Shown here: positions 8,342 through 15,442 of the stretch, in pieces
Layout: every line of letters starts with the position of its first letter
Numbering within the stretch: the stretch's first letter is position 1
Origin: Bacteroidota bacterium
GTDB taxonomy: Bacteria > Bacteroidota > Bacteroidia > UBA8524
Length of the DNA: 21,147 bases
Assembly (NCBI GenBank): GCA_003531115.1
Contig: DQHT01000025.1
Coordinates: 29,202 to 50,348, forward strand
Direction: 5' to 3'
Notes under the pieces: model-generated
Told to the model about the DNA's origin: nothing
Seen by the model: the letters and a program-made list of their open reading frames with translations, nothing else
Databases searched by the model: none
Translations under genes and position numbers: made by a program

Positions 8342-9610
8342 TTAGGTTTTTTGTTTTTTCTTTTTTGCTGAAGGGAACAGTACATTATTCAGAATCAGCC
8401 TGTAACCCGGTGAATTTGGCGTAAGTTTCAGATCGGTAGGCGGCTCGCCAACATAATGCTGGTAGTCTTCCGGGTCATGACCGCCATAAAAAGTCCAGGT
8501 CCCTTTTCCGGCCGTTCCGTGAATATAGCGGGCTTCGCCAACACTTTTGGTCTCGCCAAGAACCGTGATCCCTGATTTTAAAAGCTCATTTTTATAGGCC
8601 GTGGTTTGTCCCATAAAGCCCTTGATAATGCGGGTATGATTTTGTGTTAATAAGGTTGGGATCAGGTCAAATTTGGCGCTGAACTCAAAGAGGGTAAAAA
8701 AATCGTTGGTCTCTGCCAATACGGGAGGCTGGTGATTCGGCCGGGAATCAATATCAGAAAACTCGTAGATATAGGGGTTTTTTTCCAATAGAAAATCCTC
8801 AAAAGCAAAGGTGTTTGTAAAATCCAGCTTACTTTGGGCGGAAGGATCAGCGCCATCTCCGTCGTATACATTGGCACAAATATCCACCCCATCAGCTGCA
8901 AGGGCGATATCATAACTATCCGTTGCCGAACACATTGCAAAAAGGAAACCTCCCCCCAGGGTGAAGTCCCTGATCTTCTTCGCCACCGCCAATTTAAGCT
9001 GGGATACTTTTGCGAAACCATGTTTTTTAGCCATGTCTTCTGCTTCCCTAACCTGTTCCTGGTACCAGGCAGCCTTATGGTGGGTATAATAGAACTTCCC
9101 ATACTGTCCGGTAAAATCTTCGTGATGGAGGTGCAGCCAATCGTATTCGGGTAACTTATCCAACAGTACCTCATCATCAAAAACCTGATCGTATGGAATT
9201 TCAGCATAGGTCAATACCATGGTTACTGCATCATCCCAGGGTTGCGCAGATTTAGGCGAATAAACCGCAATTTTAGGGGCCGTAAGGAGCTTGACCACCT
9301 CCATATTGGCTTCAGGATCAGCAATTTCCTGAAGGATCTGGGTGGCTTTAATGTCCGGAATGATCTCAATGCTCACGCCACGGATCAGGCACTCTTTCTC
9401 CAGTTCCTGGTTATGATCGAACATAAAACTTCCTCCCCGGTAATTCAGGAGCCATTCGGCTTCACTTCCTTTTTCCAATATCCAATAGGTGATGCCATAA
9501 GCTTTGAGATGATCCTTTTGCTGATCATCCATAGGCACCAGAATTTTTACAGCCTGCGACGGCAAAACGAGCAGACAAAAAAGGAAGAAGCTCAATAAAC
9601 GTAATTTCAT
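8342..9610 (-). CDS. Secreted class I GATase-like protein (usually labelled 'asparagine synthetase B')
   Basis: 422 residues. Residues 1-20 are a signal peptide (cleavage after SQA, before VKILVP). Close relatives in Bacteroidota carry the name asparagine synthetase B, but there is no N-terminal Cys2 nucleophile, no AsnB glutaminase domain and no SGGLDS PP-loop, so the name looks wrong. What is visible fits a ThuA/class I glutamine-amidotransferase-like alpha/beta fold. GGGFLFAMCSATDSYD (219-234) places Cys227 at a nucleophile-elbow-like turn, and WTFYGGHDPEDYQHY (372-386) has His378 as a possible partner. Other conserved-looking motifs are YDWLHLHHEDF (156-166) and NHQPPVLAETNDFFTLFEF (292-310). 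The tail is Lys-rich. Function is unknown, probably periplasmic. It is first in the minus-strand run and diverges from tatC. Confidence 0.75.
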   Translation of the reverse strand: MKLRLLSFFLFCLLVLPSQAVKILVPMDDQQKDHLKAYGITYWILEKGSEAEWLLNYRGGSFMFDHNQELEKECLIRGVSIEIIPDIKATQILQEIADPEANMEVVKLLTAPKIAVYSPKSAQPWDDAVTMVLTYAEIPYDQVFDDEVLLDKLPEYDWLHLHHEDFTGQYGKFYYTHHKAAWYQEQVREAEDMAKKHGFAKVSQLKLAVAKKIRDFTLGGGFLFAMCSATDSYDIALAADGVDICANVYDGDGADPSAQSKLDFTNTFAFEDFLLEKNPYIYEFSDIDSRPNHQPPVLAETNDFFTLFEFSAKFDLIPTLLTQNHTRIIKGFMGQTTAYKNELLKSGITVLGETKSVGEARYIHGTAGKGTWTFYGGHDPEDYQHYVGEPPTDLKLTPNSPGYRLILNNVLFPSAKKKKQKT

Positions 9611-9694
9611 TTGCTAACAGCTTAAATTCATTCCCGGATACACGGCAGTTATCCCTGCAATAGTTGTTCCCAAGATAAACGAGGCAGCATCTGT

Positions 9695-9702
9695 CAAAGG
9701 TA
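9695..9702 (-). promoter_or_regulatory. Possible -7 element for the minus-strand operon starting at 9610
   Basis: In the 131-base gap between two divergent genes, the minus strand reads TACCTTTG, an exact TAnnTTTG match, 84 bases before the ATG at 9610. No TTG is found at the expected -33 spacing. A leader of about 75-80 bases is implied; I see no riboswitch-like structure in it. Confidence 0.35.
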
Positions 9703-9724
9703 TGGAAATGACATGGCTTTACGG

Positions 9725-9732
9725 TATTTTTG
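9725..9732 (+). promoter_or_regulatory. Possible -7 element for tatC
   Basis: TATTTTTG matches TAnnTTTG exactly and ends nine bases before the tatC ATG at 9742, implying an almost leaderless message. No -33 TTG is found. It overlaps the TTG at 9730, which argues against that codon as the translation start. Confidence 0.35.
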
Positions 9733-9741
9733 CCCCATCCC

Positions 9742-10605
9742 ATGGCATTGGATCAGGAATTCGATTTAGAAGATTTACAAAGAAAAACACAGGTGGAAGC
9801 CAAAGAAATGTCCTTTTTGGATCATATCGATGAGCTGCGCAAACACCTTTTCCGGTCGATGGTGGCAGTACTCCTGTTCACCATCCTGGCATTTATCTAT
9901 AAAGACATCCTGTTCGACCAGATCATTTTCGGGCCAAAACGCACCGATTTCTGGACGTATCGTGCACTCTGCGACCTTGGCCACCTGATATACAGCGATG
10001 ACCGTTTGTGTATTACTGACTTTGGATTTAAGATCACCAATATTACCATGTCGGGGCAGTTTACAGCCCACCTCTTTATTTCCCTTTTGGCCGGACTCAT
10101 CCTGGCATTTCCATATATGCTTTGGGAAATATGGCGCTTTATAAAACCGGCACTGCACCAAAAGGAAAAGGCAAATACCCGGGGTGTTGTAATTTATGGC
10201 ACCCTGCTTTTTTTGACCGGCATCCTTTTTGGCTATTTTTTATTGTCGCCAATTTCCGTTAATTTTATGGGAGCCTATCAGGTAAGCAGCGAGGTAGAGA
10301 ATTATATCAGCCTGGATTCTTATTTGTCTTTTGTTACCAGTCTGACCTTTGGTTCCGGACTTTTGTTTGAGCTTCCTTTGGCCATATTTTTTCTGGCCAA
10401 GATGGGGATCATCAGTTCGGCCTTGATGAAAAAATACAGGAGTTGGGCGCTTATCGTTATCCTGGTGCTTTCGGCTATCGTTACCCCGCCCGATGTAGCA
10501 TCACAGATATTGATGACTATACCCTTGTATGGATTATTTGAATTAGGAATTTGGATTGCCCGCCGCGTTGAAAATAAACGCGAGGCAGAAATGAAAACAT
10601 CATGA
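9742..10605 (+). CDS. tatC: Twin-arginine translocase subunit TatC
   Basis: 287 residues from the ATG at 9742. A TTG at 9730 is in frame but overlaps a promoter-like element and adds only MPHP, so ATG is preferred. TatC is the core membrane receptor that binds twin-arginine signal peptides of folded proteins at the inner membrane. Seen here: the N-terminal EMSFLDHIDELRKHL block (22-36) with the conserved Glu and Arg ahead of the first membrane helix, six hydrophobic segments, YMLWEIWRFIKPALHQKEK after the second helix, SLDSYLSFV, FELPLA with the mid-membrane Glu, and TPPDVASQILMTIPLYGLFELG. Between helices 1 and 2 the periplasmic loop is longer than in E. coli, as I recall for Bacteroidota. 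No tatA is in the window. It overlaps rpiB by ATGA. Confidence 0.96.
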   Translation: MALDQEFDLEDLQRKTQVEAKEMSFLDHIDELRKHLFRSMVAVLLFTILAFIYKDILFDQIIFGPKRTDFWTYRALCDLGHLIYSDDRLCITDFGFKITNITMSGQFTAHLFISLLAGLILAFPYMLWEIWRFIKPALHQKEKANTRGVVIYGTLLFLTGILFGYFLLSPISVNFMGAYQVSSEVENYISLDSYLSFVTSLTFGSGLLFELPLAIFFLAKMGIISSALMKKYRSWALIVILVLSAIVTPPDVASQILMTIPLYGLFELGIWIARRVENKREAEMKTS

Positions 10606-11033
10606 AACTAGCTATTGCATCTGATCACGCAGGTTTTGAACTTAAAGAAAAATTAAAGGCGCACCTTGCTTCTCTGGGTCATGAAATTCAGGACTTCGGC
10701 ACGCATTCGCTTGATTCTACTGATTACCCGGATTACGCACATCCCCTTGCCGGCTCGGTGGAGGACAGAAAAAACGAATTGGGCATCCTCATTTGCGGAA
10801 GTGGAAACGGGGTATGTATGGCCGCCAATCACCATAGCGGGATCCGGGCTGCTTTGGCATGGAATGAGGAAGTTGCGGCTCTGGCCCGTCAGCATAATAA
10901 TGCGAATGTGCTTTGCCTACCCGCCCGTTACGTGAGCAATGAAGAAGCGTTTTCCATCACGGAAGCATACCTCAACGCCAGCTTTGAAGGCGGGCGCCAT
11001 GAAAGAAGGGTGGAAAAGATCAGCCAGGCATGA
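10602..11033 (+). CDS. rpiB: Ribose-5-phosphate isomerase B (RpiB/LacA family)
   Basis: 143 residues, the normal family length. It interconverts ribose 5-phosphate and ribulose 5-phosphate in the pentose phosphate pathway (cytoplasm); some relatives act on allose or galactose 6-phosphates. The N-terminal SDHAGFELK (7-15) holds the Asp-His pair of the substrate site. ILICGSGNGVCMAAN (62-76) has Cys65, the position of the catalytic base in E. coli RpiB, and the phosphate loop. RQHNNANVL (96-104) has His98, and FEGGRHERRVEKI closes the fold. The start overlaps the tatC stop by four bases (ATGA) and the end overlaps the next gene in the same way, so the three genes are translationally coupled. 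Confidence 0.95.
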   Translation: MKLAIASDHAGFELKEKLKAHLASLGHEIQDFGTHSLDSTDYPDYAHPLAGSVEDRKNELGILICGSGNGVCMAANHHSGIRAALAWNEEVAALARQHNNANVLCLPARYVSNEEAFSITEAYLNASFEGGRHERRVEKISQA

Positions 11034-12043
11034 AAAAGCTTTTTGTATTCCTGAGCCTTCTTTTCTGTATTCGTGGTGGAGCACAAACTGAAGTTGAAAC
11101 ATGGCTGTCTTCTTATGACCCCCCTCTTTCAGAGGAAAAGGAAATAATAAGCAGCATTCAGAATCTCAAAGGACATCTGGAAATTTTGGCTGCTGATAGT
11201 TTTGAAGGTCGTTGCACCGCAACCGAAGGACAAAAAAAGGCGGCTGACTACCTCGCCTCCCGGATGGAGCATTATCGATTGGTCCAAATAGCAAAAGACA
11301 GCAACGGAGAACTTAGCTGGTACCAAAGTTGGCCTTTTGCCAAACGGTTCGGCGACAAGAAAAAATACCTTTCGCATTCCGAAAACGTAATGGGGGTTTT
11401 GCCCGCTACCACGCCAAGCGATGAATACATTGTCATCTCTGCCCATTACGACCATCTCGGTATCATTCGCGATACCATATACAACGGAGCCGACGACAAT
11501 GGCACGGGAACTTCGAGCCTGCTTGAACTCATCCGTCTCTTCAGCAGCTACGCGCCGGAGCGTGACAAAAATATCCTGTTTATCTTTTTTAGCGGAGAAG
11601 AAAAAGGCTTGTTAGGCTCCAAATATTTTGCGGAAAACCCGGTTGTTCCATTAGAAAAGATCGTCTGTGATCTGAATATCGATATGGTTGGCCGGGCCGA
11701 TAGTACGCATCAGGCCGACAGCAATTATGTGTATGTGATCGGTTCCAACCGTATTTCGACCACCCTCGACAGTTTGCTTCAGGCAGCCAACAGGGTTAAC
11801 CCTATGGAACTTGACTATACGTACAATGACCCGAAAGATCCGCAACGGCTATATGAACGTTCTGACCATTTCAACTTTGCCAAACATGGGATTCCGGTGG
11901 CTTTTTTCTTTTCCGGACTTCATGCCGATTATCATAAATCGACCGATGATATCGAAAAGATCAATTTTGAGGTCCTGTACAGGCGCATGATGCTGGTGTA
12001 TCGCCTCACGATATTGGTAATGAATCATGAAGGTACTTTATAA
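11030..12043 (+). CDS. Secreted M28-family zinc peptidase
   Basis: 337 residues with a signal peptide (about 1-19, ending GGAQ). The M28 aminopeptidase-type metal site is complete: His139 and catalytic-region Asp141 in SAHYDHLG, Asp155 in NGADDNGTG (bridging), Glu190-Glu191 in FFSGEEKGLLGS (general base and ligand), Asp218 in NIDMVGR and His302 in HADYHKSTDD. It probably trims N-terminal residues from peptides in the periplasm or outside the cell; substrate unknown. It begins inside the rpiB stop (ATGA). At its 3' end it faces the GH3-family gene, and the two stop codons share the palindrome TTATAA (12038-12043), so the coding regions overlap by six bases. Confidence 0.93.
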   Translation: MKKLFVFLSLLFCIRGGAQTEVETWLSSYDPPLSEEKEIISSIQNLKGHLEILAADSFEGRCTATEGQKKAADYLASRMEHYRLVQIAKDSNGELSWYQSWPFAKRFGDKKKYLSHSENVMGVLPATTPSDEYIVISAHYDHLGIIRDTIYNGADDNGTGTSSLLELIRLFSSYAPERDKNILFIFFSGEEKGLLGSKYFAENPVVPLEKIVCDLNIDMVGRADSTHQADSNYVYVIGSNRISTTLDSLLQAANRVNPMELDYTYNDPKDPQRLYERSDHFNFAKHGIPVAFFFSGLHADYHKSTDDIEKINFEVLYRRMMLVYRLTILVMNHEGTL

Positions 12044-13579
12044 GGAAACGGGACGAAGCGAAACCTGACTCACAAATTCCTTCCATTCATTCATGAGGTC
12101 TCCTTTTAATACACGGGGAAATTTACTCTGAGCCCCAATTTTCCCTTTAAGTTTCAGGAAGTCGATAAAAACCTGGTTAGGAATAACTTCGACAATAAGT
12201 CCCTGTAAGGCATGATTCCTTTCAACGGCATAATCATCGTTGATCTCTTTCAGATAATTATCCAATTTTTCTTTAACGTCGCAGGTATCGATCTCGTGGT
12301 CGCAGCCGATATACCAATGGTGGGCAAACAAGCCATTATGAGGCTCGCCCATTACCGTAAACTCCAGCATCGAAACGCCATAGTTTTCAGCGAGCATATT
12401 CACGGCTTTGGTCATGTTGTCGACCGACAAATGTTCTCCGCAGAGGCTTAAGAAGTGCTTTATTCTTCCGGTGATAACGATTTCAAGATCCTGGCCCGGT
12501 GTAAATTTCAGTGTATCCCCGATCAGGTAGCGCCATGCACCGGAAACTGTACTGATGGCAAGGGCATATTCAACATCCGGCTGTACCTGAAGGATGCTCA
12601 ATGCTTTAGCCTGAGGCAACAGGTCTCCGTCGTCGCTGAAGTTCTCCCGGTCGAAGGGAACAAATTCAAAAAATATCCCTGAATTGATTTGCAAGGCCAT
12701 TCCTTCCGAATTAGGCCGATTGGCAAAAGCCATAAACCCTTCTGAAGCGAGGTAGGTATCATAATAAAAGATCTCCTCCCCCAAAAGCCGTTCAAAAGCC
12801 TTTTTATATGGAGCAAAGGCCACTCCTCCATGTACATACACCTTAAAATTGGGCCAGATATCATGGATGGTATTCAGGTTATACCGGTCAATAATTTTTT
12901 CAAAAAGTATCTGTATCCAGGCGGGCACACCGGCAACCATGCCCACATCCCATTTTTTGGCTTCACTTACCATCTCCTCGATCTTCTGTTCCCAATCACG
13001 ATGTTTACGGGTACGTCTGTCGGGCTTGGAAAAGGGGCGGAACCAAAAAGGCAGGCTGCTTGTTGTAATGCCACTCAAATCTCCGGAATAAGAAATGCCA
13101 TTAAACTGCAGGTCGGTCGATCCACTTACCATGAGCGAATGTTTGGTCATAAACTCCTTTGGCAGATCCGTACGGGCAATGGCCAGTAATTGTTTTGTGC
13201 CGCTACGCCTGATCTGCTTGAGCATGTCTTTGGTAACAGGAATATACTTGCTCGATCCTTCAGTGGTACCTGAACTTAATGCAAAATGGGTAGTGGTTCC
13301 CGGCCAGCATACATCCGCTTCGCCTTCATAGGCCTTTTGCCACCAGGGAAACATCGTTGAATAGTCGCCTAATGGCACTTTTTTCTGAAAATCCTCAACA
13401 ATATTGTGGCTGAAATACAGCTCACGAAATCCGTAGGTACGTCCGAACTCCGTATCCTGTGCCCTTTCGATCAGCCTTCGAAGTACAGCCGCCTGTGTAT
13501 CAAAAACCTGCGGCTGTTTGACACGGAAGCGGGAACCTAAATCCAGTCCCTGCTTAACGAAATTTCTTATGATACCCAT
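12038..13579 (-). CDS. GH3 auxin-responsive promoter family protein (bacterial GH3)
   Basis: 513 residues. The GH3 family is part of the ANL adenylating superfamily; plant members join amino acids to auxin or jasmonate. Bacterial members are common in Bacteroidota and their substrates are not established. The adenylation loop SSGTTEGSSKYIPVT (102-116) is clear, followed by YYDTYLASEGFMAF around 273-286, the equivalent of the ANL aromatic/Glu motif. Then come WRYLIGDTLKFT with the conserved Gly-Asp that holds the ribose, and ITGRIKHFLSLCGEHLS, the hinge to the small C-terminal lid. All core motifs are present, so it should be an active acyl-adenylating enzyme, but the acyl and acceptor groups cannot be told from sequence. 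Confidence 0.9.
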   Translation of the reverse strand: MGIIRNFVKQGLDLGSRFRVKQPQVFDTQAAVLRRLIERAQDTEFGRTYGFRELYFSHNIVEDFQKKVPLGDYSTMFPWWQKAYEGEADVCWPGTTTHFALSSGTTEGSSKYIPVTKDMLKQIRRSGTKQLLAIARTDLPKEFMTKHSLMVSGSTDLQFNGISYSGDLSGITTSSLPFWFRPFSKPDRRTRKHRDWEQKIEEMVSEAKKWDVGMVAGVPAWIQILFEKIIDRYNLNTIHDIWPNFKVYVHGGVAFAPYKKAFERLLGEEIFYYDTYLASEGFMAFANRPNSEGMALQINSGIFFEFVPFDRENFSDDGDLLPQAKALSILQVQPDVEYALAISTVSGAWRYLIGDTLKFTPGQDLEIVITGRIKHFLSLCGEHLSVDNMTKAVNMLAENYGVSMLEFTVMGEPHNGLFAHHWYIGCDHEIDTCDVKEKLDNYLKEINDDYAVERNHALQGLIVEVIPNQVFIDFLKLKGKIGAQSKFPRVLKGDLMNEWKEFVSQVSLRPVSL

Positions 13580-13589
13580 TTAGCAGCCA

Positions 13590-13597
13590 CAAAGTAA
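13590..13597 (-). promoter_or_regulatory. Possible -7 element for the GH3-family gene
   Basis: Minus strand TTACTTTG, seven of eight against TAnnTTTG, ten bases before the ATG at 13579. No -33 box is visible. The lipoprotein gene upstream ends 39 bases before the GH3 ATG, so read-through is also possible. Confidence 0.25.
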
Positions 13598-13618
13598 ATG
13601 AAAAAAGTATGAACCGTA

Positions 13619-14269
13619 TCATTCTCCAACAGGAACGAGTGGAAGATCCGGTTTTTCCGACCATTCCGGTTCCGGAACATCCACCGTTTCGATACGAATG
13701 GCCTCTATACGGATATTAACAGGAGCCATCACCAGTGACTGTACCAAATAGGGGGCCTGACAGTCAACGTAATAAATATTGTAATGCCCTTGATAAAAAC
13801 GGCTAAATCGTTTGGGAGAAACATACATGCTGCTGTCGTACCACATTTCAATATGGTAGCGTTCGTCTTGTAAAAAATAGGTTTTACAGCTCCTGTGCAA
13901 ATGGGTATGGGTTTCTTTGCGGTGTCCATTCGACAAAAGCTTGTTGTCTTCTCTGGAAACCTGAAAATATAAGGAGTCTATCCCATCCAACATGGTATAA
14001 ACTGTTCCTGTCTCATTTTCATACCATTCACGAATAAGGGTATCTTTAAAAACGATCATACGGTAACCCTTGTCTGTAAAACTTACTTCGAACGAGTCAC
14101 CATACATTTCCTGAAAAGCCTGGATGATTTCGGGATCCGCAGGACCGCCTACCTTTACTTTATAGGTGATCTGTCCGTAAAACTCGCCGTCTCCTTTCCG
14201 GGGCAAACAGGAAAAGGTAAGGACCAACCCGAATAAGAGCAGCAGTACGGCAGCAGACGATTTTTTCAT
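13619..14269 (-). CDS. Putative lipoprotein of unknown function, 216 aa
   Basis: Signal segment 1-20 ends at Cys21 (VLTFSC), probably lipidated although the lipobox is loose. After the Cys, the mature part reads as mostly beta strands (GQITYKVKV at 32-40, FEVSFTDKGYRMIVFKDTLIREWY at 60-83, a YTMLDGIDSLYFQ block at 91-103). The His-rich patch GHRKETHTHLHRSC (115-128) has His116, 121, 123 and 125. Cys128 and Cys170 could form a disulfide once exported. The layout (strand, 'SCKTY' Cys, then a Trp-Tyr strand and an aromatic turn) recalls DUF4412/GLPGLI-type secreted proteins, but I cannot place it in either family with confidence. It is upstream of the GH3-family gene on the same strand and diverges from lpxK. 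Confidence 0.7.
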   Translation of the reverse strand: MKKSSAAVLLLLFGLVLTFSCLPRKGDGEFYGQITYKVKVGGPADPEIIQAFQEMYGDSFEVSFTDKGYRMIVFKDTLIREWYENETGTVYTMLDGIDSLYFQVSREDNKLLSNGHRKETHTHLHRSCKTYFLQDERYHIEMWYDSSMYVSPKRFSRFYQGHYNIYYVDCQAPYLVQSLVMAPVNIRIEAIRIETVDVPEPEWSEKPDLPLVPVGE

Positions 14270-14273
14270 CGTT

Positions 14274-14281
14274 CAAACATA
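14274..14281 (-). promoter_or_regulatory. Possible -7 element for the 216-aa lipoprotein gene
   Basis: Minus strand TATGTTTG, an exact TAnnTTTG match, five bases from the ATG at 14269. A TTG lies upstream on the minus strand (14298-14296) but only 14 bases away, shorter than the usual 17-23. Confidence 0.35.
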
Positions 14282-14311
14282 CTCAATCCTTTTCTCAATG
14301 CGGAATTTTAG

Positions 14312-14319
14312 CATCTTTG
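14312..14319 (+). promoter_or_regulatory. Possible weak -7 element for lpxK
   Basis: CATCTTTG, seven of eight against TAnnTTTG, ends eight bases before the lpxK ATG at 14327. No -33 TTG is at the expected distance. Confidence 0.22.
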
Positions 14320-14326
14320 AAAGCTG

Positions 14327-15361
14327 ATGCGCAGACCCTGGTTTATTCTGTTTTTGCCCTTTTACGCGTTGGCCGTTTGGCTTAGAAACCGTCTGTTCGA
14401 TTTAGGTATACTTCGGGCAACCCGCTTTGATACCCCTACATTGATCATTGGCAACCTCAATGCCGGGGGAAGCGGCAAAACTCCACATACCGAATTTTTA
14501 CTTCGTATGTTTAAGGACAAGTCCTGTGCGGTAATTAGCCGGGGGTATGGAAGAAAAAGTAAAGGCTTTTATTGGGTAAATGAATCAGGAACTGCGGATC
14601 AATTTGGTGATGAACCTTTACAAATCAGGAAAAAATTTCCGCATATTCCTGTCGCAGTTTGTGAAGACCGGGTATTGGCTGTACCCGAATTGCTTGGTGA
14701 ATACCCGGATACAGACCTGATCCTATTTGATGATGCCTACCAACACAGGTACCTGAAAGGGAAAGTCCAAATTTTGTTAACAGCCTGGTCTGATCTTTTT
14801 ATGGATGATTTTCTGCTTCCTGCGGGTAATCTCCGCGAGGCAAAAAAAGAAGCTAAACGGGCGGATATTATACTTGTCAGCAAATGTCCTGAAGATGTAA
14901 ACGTAGCAACTAAGACTGCCATTCGTTCACGTATAAAACAATTTAGCCAGGCTCCCGTATTTTTTACCCGCTATGAAGCCGGAGCGCCCGTGTTTGTCAA
15001 TCCCGACCATCCGGCAAAATTTCCGGAAGAAGACTGGAAAGAGCAGGCTGTATTTGTGTTTTCTGCTATTGCTAATGAGAGCAAATGGGCTAATCCGTAT
15101 TTGTTTCTTTTTAAAGAAAAGGTGGGTGAACTCTGCTATTCCGATCATCATCGTTTTACAAAAAGAGATATCGACTTGTTTTTAAAAAGGTGGAATTCAG
15201 CCGGTAAACCCTTGGTCATCACAACCGAAAAGGACTGGATGCGCCTCATGGAATTTCATAGCCTTTTGCAGGAAGTTCCTTTATTTTATTTTCCTGTTAA
15301 GGTTCATTTACTCAGCGATGAAAAGGAATTTGAGTCTTTGCTGAGGAAACGTCTATTTTGA
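14327..15361 (+). CDS. lpxK: Tetraacyldisaccharide 4'-kinase
   Basis: 344 residues. LpxK phosphorylates the 4' position of the lipid A disaccharide precursor on the cytoplasmic face of the inner membrane, so the cell makes lipopolysaccharide. The N-terminal hydrophobic segment (5-18) is the membrane-association region. The P-loop GNLNAGGSGKTPHTE (42-56) is the family's GNxxxGGxGKTP motif, with Lys51 and Thr52 for ATP. SRGYGRKSKG follows, then DDAYQHRYL (135-143), the family's DDxxQH block with the catalytic Asp and His. A C-terminal TTEKDWMRL is also typical. All catalytic residues are present. It is the last clearly housekeeping gene before the restriction module, whose first gene starts 81 bases downstream. 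Confidence 0.95.
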   Translation: MRRPWFILFLPFYALAVWLRNRLFDLGILRATRFDTPTLIIGNLNAGGSGKTPHTEFLLRMFKDKSCAVISRGYGRKSKGFYWVNESGTADQFGDEPLQIRKKFPHIPVAVCEDRVLAVPELLGEYPDTDLILFDDAYQHRYLKGKVQILLTAWSDLFMDDFLLPAGNLREAKKEAKRADIILVSKCPEDVNVATKTAIRSRIKQFSQAPVFFTRYEAGAPVFVNPDHPAKFPEEDWKEQAVFVFSAIANESKWANPYLFLFKEKVGELCYSDHHRFTKRDIDLFLKRWNSAGKPLVITTEKDWMRLMEFHSLLQEVPLFYFPVKVHLLSDEKEFESLLRKRLF

Positions 15362-15442
15362 AGTTTAGCAGATGCCCTTTGAAGCACCAAGCTACACTTC
15401 GCCGAATATTAATAACTTTACGGACAAGATTTTGAATTCCTC

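Noticed and set aside
8342..9610. True asparagine synthetase B
   Set aside because: Signal peptide present, while the N-terminal Cys nucleophile and the PP-loop are absent.
9730..9741. TTG at 9730 as the start of TatC
   Set aside because: Overlaps the TATTTTTG element and adds only four residues; the ATG at 9742 is the more usual start.
9611..9741. Riboswitch or small RNA in the largest intergenic gap
   Set aside because: No stable stem-loop or known riboswitch signature is visible; only two divergent -7-like elements.
15362..15442. Attachment site, tRNA fragment or IS remnant at the border of the restriction module
   Set aside because: No direct repeat, tRNA-like fold or inverted repeat could be seen in these 81 bases.
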